DNA from: Chthoniobacterales bacterium
GTDB lineage: Bacteria > Verrucomicrobiota > Verrucomicrobiia > Chthoniobacterales > UBA10450
Direction of reading: 5' to 3'
DNA length: 7,706 nt
Assembly: GCA_013695925.1 (NCBI GenBank)
Contig: JACCZO010000034.1
Coordinates: 1-7,706 of the forward strand
A program made the translations under genes and the position numbers. This document shows, piece by piece, positions 1 through 5,723 of this stretch (positions are counted from its first letter, which is position 1; every line of letters begins with the position of its first letter). The notes beneath the pieces were generated by a model. The model was not told the DNA's origin and made no database searches. It saw only the letters and a program-made list of their open reading frames with translations.

Positions 1-981
1 GTCCCCGGCTACAACTTCGTCACGCCCAAGCCGACCTACATTCCCGATTGGGACACGCCGCGCTTTCGCCTCACGCCGGCGCACAGTGTCTATCTGAAAA
101 TTGCCGAGGGCTGCAATCATCCCTGCAGTTTCTGCGTCATCCCGCAAATGCGCGGACGGCATCGCAGCCGCCCACCCGCCTCTGTGCTCGCGGAGATGCG
201 GAACCTCGTCGCCGAAGGGGCGAAAGAGATCAACCTCATCAGCCAGGACACCACCTACTACGGAATGGATTTGTGGAGCGCGAAAGCCGGCCCGCGCCAG
301 CCGGTCGATTCCTCGCGTGGCCCGACGCTCAGCGCGCTCCTGCGCGAGATCGAGGAGATCGAGGGTGATTTCTGGGTCCGCCTTCTTTACACGCATCCCG
401 CGCATTGGAGCGATGAACTGATCGAGACGATCGCGCCATGCCGCAAAGTGGCGCGCTACGTCGACATGCCGCTGCAACACATCGATGAGGCGATGCTCGG
501 CCGGATGCGTCGCGAAACCAGTCGCCAGCAGATCGAAGATTTGATCGTTAGGCTGCGGGCCGGCGTTCCGGGAATTGCCTTGCGCACCACTTTCATCGTC
601 GGGTTTCCGGGCGAGACGGAAGCGGAGTTTGAGTCGCTCCTCGAGTTTATCGAGCGGGTGCGGTTTGAGCGACTCGGGATTTTCAAATACTCGCAGGAGG
701 AAGGTTCGCGCGCGGCTAGGATGCCAGGGCAGATCTCCGCCGCGCAGAAAAATGCACGTTTCCGGCGGGCCATGACGCTCCAGCAACGGATCGCGCGCGA
801 AATCGCGGCCGAGAAAGTTGGTTACCAGTTGAAATTGCTGGTCGATCAGCCGCTCATCGCGCGGACTGAGGCCGACGCGCCCGAGGTCGATACCCGGGTG
901 ATTTTGGCGGAGCCCGCTCCGGTTGGGGAATTCGTTAGGCGAAAAATTCTGGGTGTGCGCGGCTATGATTTGCTCGCCTGA
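1..981 (+). CDS. rimO: Ribosomal protein S12 methylthiotransferase RimO, 3' part (5' end outside window)
   Basis: RimO is a cytoplasmic radical-SAM enzyme that adds a methylthio group to the conserved aspartate of ribosomal protein S12. The frame is open from base 1, so the gene begins upstream; 326 residues are visible, and family members of roughly 430-470 residues imply that the N-terminal cluster-binding domain is mostly missing. Seen directly: the radical-SAM CxxxCxxC motif (Cys 38, 42 and 45 of the visible part, within AEGCNHPCSFCVIP), followed by RGRHRSRP, the LISQDTTYYG block (about 81-88), the PLQH segment, GFPGETE (201-207), and a C-terminal TRAM-like domain (about 270-326) ending in GYDLLA. 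The HPC-FC-IP wording and SQDTT block point to RimO rather than the tRNA enzyme MiaB. An internal ATG at 148 is not the start, because it lies after the catalytic cysteines. There is a short insert after YYGMDLW (about residues 91-110). The next gene starts 81 bases downstream. Confidence 0.95.
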   Translation, partial: VPGYNFVTPKPTYIPDWDTPRFRLTPAHSVYLKIAEGCNHPCSFCVIPQMRGRHRSRPPASVLAEMRNLVAEGAKEINLISQDTTYYGMDLWSAKAGPRQPVDSSRGPTLSALLREIEEIEGDFWVRLLYTHPAHWSDELIETIAPCRKVARYVDMPLQHIDEAMLGRMRRETSRQQIEDLIVRLRAGVPGIALRTTFIVGFPGETEAEFESLLEFIERVRFERLGIFKYSQEEGSRAARMPGQISAAQKNARFRRAMTLQQRIAREIAAEKVGYQLKLLVDQPLIARTEADAPEVDTRVILAEPAPVGEFVRRKILGVRGYDLLA

Positions 982-1062
982 GGCGATTGAGGTTGACACC
1001 TCGGGTCTGGTTTGAGAGACACGTTGCCGTCTTTGCCCACGGGGGGCAGTTAGATTCTTGTC

Positions 1063-1857
1063 ATGGCCGATCTGAACGAACCCAAAAAAGAAACCGTGCG
1101 GATTACCCTGCCTCCGCGCACCACGAATCGCCCCACTGTGCCGGTGGAAACAGAAACAACGCGGATCAATCTCCCAAACCGGCCGCCACCGCCCGCCGAC
1201 GCTCCGAAGCCGGTCCCGCCCGCCGGAGGCAGCTCGCCCGCCCGGCCACCGTCCAGCGCGCCATTGGCGCCAACCCCTTCTGCCGGGCCGGTCCGTCCGC
1301 CCACCGCTCCGCCATCCACGCCCGGTGCCAAACCGCCGGCGCCGCCACCGCCGAGCGGTCTCAAACCAACTGGACCTCCGCCCGTGCTGGAATCGAAAGG
1401 CAAACTTCCGCCCGCCGGCTCTCCGGCGAGTTCACCACTTCCGCCCCTTGGAAAGCCACCTGGCATTTCTCCGCCGAGCCCGACTTCGCTTCCGCCGCCG
1501 CCACCACCCGCGAAAGGCCCTGTCCCCTCACCGCCACCAGCCGGCGTGAAGCCGCCGGCTCCGCCGCGGCCGGTCTTTCCACCCACCGGCCCGCCGCCCG
1601 CCGGTCGCAGTGTTGTCCCTGCCGGGCCCCGCAAAGAAACTGCCCGGATTGCGGATTCGCCGATGAAGGCAACGGTGAAGTTCGGCGTCCAGCCCGCCAG
1701 TGTGCCATCGACGCCGGTTGTCCGGAGTGTGCCGCCAACAGTTGCTAATCCGCCGCCGCAAGGCTTAGTTGAATCGGTTCCAACGCAGCTTTGCTGGGCT
1801 TTGCTCGGCATTTCCGCGCTCACCTTCCTCATTCAACTCTGGACTTATCTCTCTTAA
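1063..1857 (+). CDS. Proline-rich protein with C-terminal membrane anchor, function unknown
   Basis: No function is recognised. The 264-residue product contains 80 prolines (30%). Residues 41-180 are about 44% proline, with runs such as six prolines at 144-149, so this part is surely disordered or polyproline-helical. Before it are two similar charged motifs, ETVRITLP (10-17) and ETTRINLP (30-37); after it comes a third variant, ETARIADSP (192-200). Residues about 241-262 (CWALLGISALTFLIQLW) form one hydrophobic segment ending at the C-terminus, and no N-terminal signal is visible. The inferred topology is therefore tail-anchored with a cytoplasmic N-terminal part. Multiple polyproline runs would be expected to need EF-P for efficient translation. 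The ATG at 1063 is chosen because the N-terminal motif follows directly; a G-run lies about 17 bases upstream, too far for a normal ribosome site. It sits between rimO and thioredoxin, 6 bases before the latter, suggesting co-transcription. The opposite strand carries a long glycine-rich open frame, taken as a composition artefact. Confidence 0.8.
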   Translation: MADLNEPKKETVRITLPPRTTNRPTVPVETETTRINLPNRPPPPADAPKPVPPAGGSSPARPPSSAPLAPTPSAGPVRPPTAPPSTPGAKPPAPPPPSGLKPTGPPPVLESKGKLPPAGSPASSPLPPLGKPPGISPPSPTSLPPPPPPAKGPVPSPPPAGVKPPAPPRPVFPPTGPPPAGRSVVPAGPRKETARIADSPMKATVKFGVQPASVPSTPVVRSVPPTVANPPPQGLVESVPTQLCWALLGISALTFLIQLWTYLS

Positions 1858-1863
1858 AAAATC

Positions 1864-2193
1864 ATGGAAAATTCCGCGGCCGTAACGATCGACGAAGCAA
1901 ATTTTGACAGCGAAGTGGTAAAGAGCGCCCAGCCCGTGCTGGTCGACTTCTGGGCCGAATGGTGCGGCCCCTGCAAAATGATTGCGCCAATCCTGGACGA
2001 GATCGCGAAGGAAAAAGCCGGCTCGGTCAAGGTCGGGAAAGTGAACGTCGATCACAATCAGAGTTTGTCCGCGCGCTATGGGATTCGGGCCATCCCGACC
2101 CTCCTCCTGTTCAAGGACGGGACTCTGCGCGACCAGATCACTGGCATGACGAGCAAGAAAGATCTGCTCAGCCGGCTCGAGTCGCTGGCCTAA
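1864..2193 (+). CDS. trxA: Thioredoxin
   Basis: This is a 109-residue cytoplasmic thioredoxin, the normal length for the family. It reduces protein disulfides using electrons from thioredoxin reductase. The active site WCGPCK is present, with Cys34 and Cys37, preceded by the buried Asp28 in VDFW. The cis-proline (Pro78) is in IRAIPTL, and the glycine-containing C-terminal segment (QITGM, 91-95) is where the family expects it. No signal peptide or membrane segment is seen, which argues against a periplasmic TlpA- or DsbE-like protein. The ATG at 1864 gives the usual short N-terminal strand; the sequence before it is A-rich (ttaaaaaatc) with no Shine-Dalgarno match. It starts 6 bases after the stop of the proline-rich gene, so it is probably translated from a shared message. 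It is followed by an inverted-repeat region that may end transcription. Confidence 0.97.
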   Translation: MENSAAVTIDEANFDSEVVKSAQPVLVDFWAEWCGPCKMIAPILDEIAKEKAGSVKVGKVNVDHNQSLSARYGIRAIPTLLLFKDGTLRDQITGMTSKKDLLSRLESLA

Positions 2194-2230
2194 CGAGCGC
2201 GGCACGTCAACCTTGAAGGCGGAGCGGCAG

Positions 2231-2353
2231 CGGAAGTCGGGCATCTTGCCTGACTCGGCCGACGGACTTCCAGCCCGTCGCATCAATCAGGCAGGCAAGA
2301 TGCCCGCCTGCCGAGTCAGGCTGGAAGCCTGACTTCCGTCCGAAGCCCGACTT
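2231..2353. repeat. Nested inverted-repeat element between convergent genes
   Basis: Several complementary arms are visible. 2231-2238 pairs with 2331-2338 (cggaagtc/gacttccg). 2239-2252 pairs with 2292-2305 (gggcatcttgcctg, 14 perfect pairs). 2249-2259 can alternatively pair with 2310-2320 (11 pairs), and 2267-2275 with 2319-2327 (9 pairs). Small local hairpins occur at 2260-2280 (6-bp stem) and 2316-2332 (tcaggc, 5-base loop, gcctga). The arms compete, so the element could form a cruciform or alternative RNA folds. It resembles the dispersed intergenic repeats whose accidental translation gives AGKMPA-type peptides in many bacterial genomes (recognition from memory, not searched). It fills most of the gap between trxA and the flavoprotein gene and carries no credible gene. 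Confidence 0.75.
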
Positions 2354-2356
2354 TTT
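2316..2356 (+). terminator. Possible terminator for the trxA transcript
   Basis: On the plus strand a perfect 6-bp hairpin (2316-2332) is followed 19 bases later by five T residues (2352-2356). The bases just before and into the T-run (2345-2353, gcccgactt) are complementary to 2234-2242, so a long-range stem would place the U-tract directly at its 3' edge. This is compatible with intrinsic termination downstream of trxA. The hairpin nearest the T-run is weak and the long stem competes with other pairings, so the call is tentative. No equivalent T-run serves the minus strand on the other side. Confidence 0.35.
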
Positions 2357-2399
2357 AGACGCCCTCTTAGCGATTGCCTAGCCTGGAGTTTCGCCTGCG

Positions 2400-3980
2400 C
2401 TACGACGCGACCTGCTCCAGCACTTTCATGGCGGCATTATGGCCGGGAATACCGCTGACCGCTCCACCACGCTTGGCGCTCGAACCGCAGAGATAGACAT
2501 TCGGATGCTCTGTCTCGACCCCCCAGGTGCTCGCCTGCTCCTTGTTCTCCGCAAAAGGAAAGGTGAGAGCGTTCTGGAAGATATTGCCATGATATAGACC
2601 AAGCGCTTCTTCGATGTCCACCGGACTTTTGGCCTCGATGCACAAACTGCCGTCACGCGCGCATGCGAGACACTCTTGAATCGGTTCGGCAAGCCATCGG
2701 TTCAGCCCGGCAAAAAATGCCGCCTGCGTTCGCTCCCGCATCGCGGGGTTGTCTTTCTCGAAAAGGAAAAACGGAGTGTCGATCCCAAACAAAGTTAAAG
2801 TATGGAAACCCCTGGCTCGCAGGTCGGGTGATAGGATGCTGTCATCGGTCAGGGTATGACAATAGATCTCGCTCGGCACCTTAGTCGGGAGCTGACCTTC
2901 GGCGGCCTGCCTATAGCTGGCCTCCATCTCGCCATAGTTCTCGTCGATGTGAAACGTGCCGCCAAATGCATCGGCGGGAGCGTTCGCGCTGTCCTTTAGT
3001 TTTGGAAGTCGATGCAGGAGCATGTTGATTTTAAAGACTGACCCTTCATCAGTCGCATCCGGTGAGTAGGATTGTCCAAGGATCTTGGCCAGGATATTTA
3101 ATCCGAAATTAACGAGAACAAATTTTGCCTCGACGCTCTGCTCCTTTCCTTCGATCTCGAAGTCGACTGTCCGGTTTGGACCCGAGACATCGAGTCCCTT
3201 GATCGTAACCCGCGTCAGTATCTCGGCTCCGTGTCCGCGGGCCGTGAGTTCGAGCTGGCGCGCGACATTGCCCATACCGCCAACCGGGACCTTCCATTCG
3301 CCGGTCTTGTTTCCTATCAGGTGATAAAGAAAACAACGATTCTGAAGCAATGATGGGTCATGCGCGTGAGTAAAGACTCCGATCTTGCCATCAGTCAGAA
3401 CGAGCCCGCGGACGAGGTCATCCTTCAGGTAGCGCTCGATCGCCTGGCCAAGCGGTTCTTCCACCAGACTGCGCCATGCTTCGCGGGCGTGCTCGCTGGC
3501 GGAAAAACTCTTTTCCAATTCGCCCTTTGAGGGCAGCGGCTGGAGCAGCGTGTGCCAAACATTTTGGGCGAACGTCCTAGACAACGCGTAAAACCGCTTC
3601 ATGGCGTCGAATTCAGCCTCACTTCCGGTCAATTCGCTCATGGAGCGGCGGCTCTGTGCCTCCGAGGAGTTGCTAAGGAGCAGGCCACCGTAGCGGCTAT
3701 CTCGGGCGTAAGGCGTGTAGGAAGCAATATCGCGACGGCGGAGCACGAGATTCAATCCGAGATCGTCGATGATTTGCTGAGGAAAGAGACTAACGAGATA
3801 GGAATAGCGCGAGAGCTGCGCGTCGTAGTCGGGAAAGACTTTCTGCGAGGTGGTGGCTCCGCCGATATAGTCGTTCTTCTCCAGGAGGAGCACACTAAGC
3901 CCCGCGCGCGCGAGGTAGGCCGCCGCGACCAGGCCGTTGTGGCCGGCGCCGAGAATTACCACGTCGTATTTCGATTTCAT
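2400..3980 (-). CDS. Phytoene-dehydrogenase-like NAD(P)/FAD-dependent oxidoreductase (PYROXD2-like)
   Basis: This 526-residue flavoprotein belongs to the COG1233/phytoene-desaturase superfamily. Seen directly: an N-terminal dinucleotide-binding fold with GAGHNG (Gly11, Gly13, Gly16), the acidic residue Glu34 ending the second strand, and the GG pair at 40-41 (YIGGATT). A C-terminal FAD-binding block reads VYLCGSSAKRGGAVSGIPGHNAA (about 495-517). The length and the PGHNAA ending fit the PYROXD2-like branch better than true carotenoid desaturases, and no carotenoid synthesis genes are nearby, so the substrate is unknown. No signal peptide is visible. The ATG at 3980 places the GxGxxG motif at the expected distance from the N-terminus. 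No good ribosome site is seen. It begins 42 bases after the DUF4184 gene and is probably the last gene of the minus-strand operon. FAD binding is well supported; redox substrate and physiological role are not. Confidence 0.93.
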   Translation of the reverse strand: MKSKYDVVILGAGHNGLVAAAYLARAGLSVLLLEKNDYIGGATTSQKVFPDYDAQLSRYSYLVSLFPQQIIDDLGLNLVLRRRDIASYTPYARDSRYGGLLLSNSSEAQSRRSMSELTGSEAEFDAMKRFYALSRTFAQNVWHTLLQPLPSKGELEKSFSASEHAREAWRSLVEEPLGQAIERYLKDDLVRGLVLTDGKIGVFTHAHDPSLLQNRCFLYHLIGNKTGEWKVPVGGMGNVARQLELTARGHGAEILTRVTIKGLDVSGPNRTVDFEIEGKEQSVEAKFVLVNFGLNILAKILGQSYSPDATDEGSVFKINMLLHRLPKLKDSANAPADAFGGTFHIDENYGEMEASYRQAAEGQLPTKVPSEIYCHTLTDDSILSPDLRARGFHTLTLFGIDTPFFLFEKDNPAMRERTQAAFFAGLNRWLAEPIQECLACARDGSLCIEAKSPVDIEEALGLYHGNIFQNALTFPFAENKEQASTWGVETEHPNVYLCGSSAKRGGAVSGIPGHNAAMKVLEQVAS

Positions 3981-4022
3981 AGGCGGTCGAGTCCCCGAAC
4001 CTGATGCAACTCCCGTAAAAGT

Positions 4023-4802
4023 CTAACGGTCACGTCTCCGATAGAGGATGCTCGTGCCGAGCAGGACGATGGGCACCGCCAGGGCGTGCGAGTAAATCGC
4101 GGTGCGAAAGACCACGCAACGCCCAAACAAGAATCCCTGGAGATGGGTCGAGAAGGCAAATTGAACCGCAGGCGGTAATGACACGGCGAGCGACAAGCCC
4201 AGGAGCACGGTCCAGAACAAATAGCGCATTCGGTTGGAGTCCGCGTCGGGAGGGTGATCGAGCGCGGGCTGCCGGCGCAGCCAGCTCCGGTAGGCGAGCA
4301 GGACGACCGCGAACCCGACGAGAGTGCTCAGTTCCTGCATGAGAAGGTACATGAAGATCGTGGTCGATCCGAGCTGCATGACCGGCTCCTGCAACCACGG
4401 GATGCGCATGACAAACCATCCGTCCTCATGCGTGAAAGCATCCCAAAAGAGATGAGTCCAGGTGCCGAGCAGGAGTGAAACTAAAAGAATCGCCCAACGC
4501 ATCAGGCTGGTTGGAAACTCCGGGCAGAGTGGGAATAGATGTTCCCGGTGCGGGGAGGGAAGAGCATAACAGACCGGCCGGCAGAAAAGGTAGAAGACGC
4601 AAAGCATGATCACGCCGGTGGGCAGACAGGCGAGAAAGCTGCCGGCGAGGCTGTGCGCAAATTGCGAGAGATCGAACCAGCGCAGGTAATAGCCCACATC
4701 CGGCGTCATGCTGCCAATCACGAGGGCCGCGAAGTCAAGCGGCACCGGGCAGAGTGGTCGCAGGGGAAGAACTGCGGCCGGATGCGTTAGAGTCCAGGGC
4801 AT
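4023..4802 (-). CDS. DUF4184 family multi-pass membrane protein
   Basis: This is a 259-residue integral membrane protein. The N-terminus MPWTLTHPAAVLPLR followed by LVIGSMTPDVGYY is the signature I associate with DUF4184, a family related in style to the YdjM/DUF457 membrane-bound putative metal-dependent hydrolases. Conserved-looking polar residues within hydrophobic surroundings are His7, Asp35, His50, and the cluster His117, Asp121, His125, Asp127 (THLFWDAFTHEDG); they could bind a metal, which is inference. About five or six hydrophobic segments are visible (around 20-33, 52-74, 102-120, 148-170, 194-212, 236-253), and the C-terminus is positive (RRRDR). The frame stays open to an ATG at 4994, but the 64 extra residues are charged, low-quality sequence overlapping the methyltransferase gene. 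The ATG at 4802 gives the family N-terminus and lies 14 bases past that gene's stop. The neighbours suggest a shared transcript, but no function can be assigned from the context. Confidence 0.88.
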   Translation of the reverse strand: MPWTLTHPAAVLPLRPLCPVPLDFAALVIGSMTPDVGYYLRWFDLSQFAHSLAGSFLACLPTGVIMLCVFYLFCRPVCYALPSPHREHLFPLCPEFPTSLMRWAILLVSLLLGTWTHLFWDAFTHEDGWFVMRIPWLQEPVMQLGSTTIFMYLLMQELSTLVGFAVVLLAYRSWLRRQPALDHPPDADSNRMRYLFWTVLLGLSLAVSLPPAVQFAFSTHLQGFLFGRCVVFRTAIYSHALAVPIVLLGTSILYRRRDR

Positions 4803-4816
4803 TGCGTCAGCGAATC

Positions 4817-5635
4817 CTACGACAACTTTGCCGCCACGATCTCGAGGACCAGCGGCGTGATGAGGAGTGAGTCCGGCCTGGCCGAGGCTGCGGCCAGCTC
4901 CTCCTTCACGTGCGCGGCAAAAGCCGCGTCGATCCGGCCAAGTTCCTGGAGCCGGGCCAACCCTATGCCGACGAACGACGCCGGCCATTGCCACATGTAA
5001 TCGGACGGTCCCACACAGTAGATGCGGGGCACGGCTGACCTAACGACAAAACCACTCTGCGCGAGATAGGTCGGCAGATCAAGACCGATATCTGCTTTCC
5101 CGCCGGTCGCGGCCCAGCTCGCTTTCACTTCCTGCGCAAAACGCTCCTGGCTCGGCAATCGCGGGATGAAGCGCCAGGTGAGATAGTGTGCGTACTCATG
5201 GAAGATGGCCTTGCCGCCCGGCCGCAGGACCTGCGACAGCTTCCGGACCAGGAGGCGCGGGTCAGTCACGAAGGAAGCCACCCAGCGGCACCATGAAAAA
5301 TCATAGGAATCAGCTGGCAATTCATTGGTCATCAGATCCAGCTCGTGGATTTTCACGTTGGCGAGTGAATGAGAACGGCATTTTTGCTCGATCGCGCGCA
5401 CGAAGTTACTCGAGCGCTCCACCGCCACGACTTGGCCGGTCGGGCCGACAATCCCCGCCAAGTCCGCTGTGGCATATCCCGGTCCCGCGCCGACATCGAG
5501 GACGCGGCTCCCGAGGGTGAGACCCGCCCGCCCCCAGCAGTCCAGCACCACCGGGCGCCAGACACGGTGTTGCAGCCCCAGCCGGGCAAGCTCTTCGTCG
5601 TGCGTGCCGAGCACGTAGTCGCGTTCCGTCGCCAT
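4817..5635 (-). CDS. Class I SAM-dependent methyltransferase
   Basis: This 272-residue soluble protein has a class I (Rossmann-type) methyltransferase domain. Motif I is VLDVGAGPG (45-53), with Glu73 as the acidic residue ending strand 2 (VVAVE), a DSYDFSWCRWV strand-4 segment (109-119), and LRPGGKAIFHEY (137-148) as the usual post-motif strand and turn. The N-terminal wording YVLGTHDEELARLGLQ is typical of a broad UbiE/Methyltransf_11-type group. The C-terminal 110 residues probably form a substrate-cap region with no motif I recognise, so the acceptor (small molecule, lipid or other) is unknown. The ATG at 5635 is the first in-frame start before the YVLG motif and lacks a clear ribosome site. 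It is the first of three closely spaced minus-strand genes (DUF4184 14 bases downstream, then the flavoprotein) and lies 88 bases after the lipoprotein gene. Methyl transfer is well supported; specificity is not. Confidence 0.92.
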   Translation of the reverse strand: MATERDYVLGTHDEELARLGLQHRVWRPVVLDCWGRAGLTLGSRVLDVGAGPGYATADLAGIVGPTGQVVAVERSSNFVRAIEQKCRSHSLANVKIHELDLMTNELPADSYDFSWCRWVASFVTDPRLLVRKLSQVLRPGGKAIFHEYAHYLTWRFIPRLPSQERFAQEVKASWAATGGKADIGLDLPTYLAQSGFVVRSAVPRIYCVGPSDYMWQWPASFVGIGLARLQELGRIDAAFAAHVKEELAAASARPDSLLITPLVLEIVAAKLS

Positions 5636-5723
5636 CCGCAGACGATTCCACCGGTGTGGCTTTTTCCCAGATGAATTTTACCTCGCCCGGGGGAAAAACG
5701 TGAGAGCGTCCGCCCGGCAAAGA

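Noticed and set aside
993..1021. Perfect TTGACA (993-998) after rimO as a -35 box for the proline-rich gene
   Set aside because: At 16-18 bases spacing there is no acceptable -10 box (gagaca or shifts of it). The TTGACA is also part of a small gaggt/acctc hairpin. A tagatt at 1051-1056 lacks a partner -35 and lies too close to the ATG.
1050..1832. 260-residue glycine-rich open frame on the minus strand, fully opposite the proline-rich gene
   Set aside because: Proline codons (CCN) read backwards give glycine (NGG), so low-complexity proline coding automatically creates this frame. It has no domain or start signal, and the plus-strand frame has a sensible membrane anchor and trxA spacing.
1765..2286. 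173-residue minus-strand open frame across trxA and the repeat
   Set aside because: It is antisense to an unmistakable thioredoxin and begins inside the inverted-repeat element.
2400..3980. Carotenoid biosynthesis locus
   Set aside because: The flavoprotein belongs to the phytoene-dehydrogenase superfamily, but no phytoene synthase, cyclase or prenyl-transferase gene is in the window, and the C-terminal wording fits the PYROXD2-like branch.
3552..4004. 150-residue plus-strand open frame opposite the N-terminal part of the flavoprotein gene
   Set aside because: It lies across the conserved FAD-binding region of the opposite strand and its own translation shows no family features.
5675..5680. 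TAAAAT on the minus strand as a -10 box for the methyltransferase operon
   Set aside because: It matches five of six consensus bases and sits about 40 bases before the start codon, but no -35-like sequence occurs at 16-18 bases. One hexamer alone is not enough, so I leave it as a possibility only.
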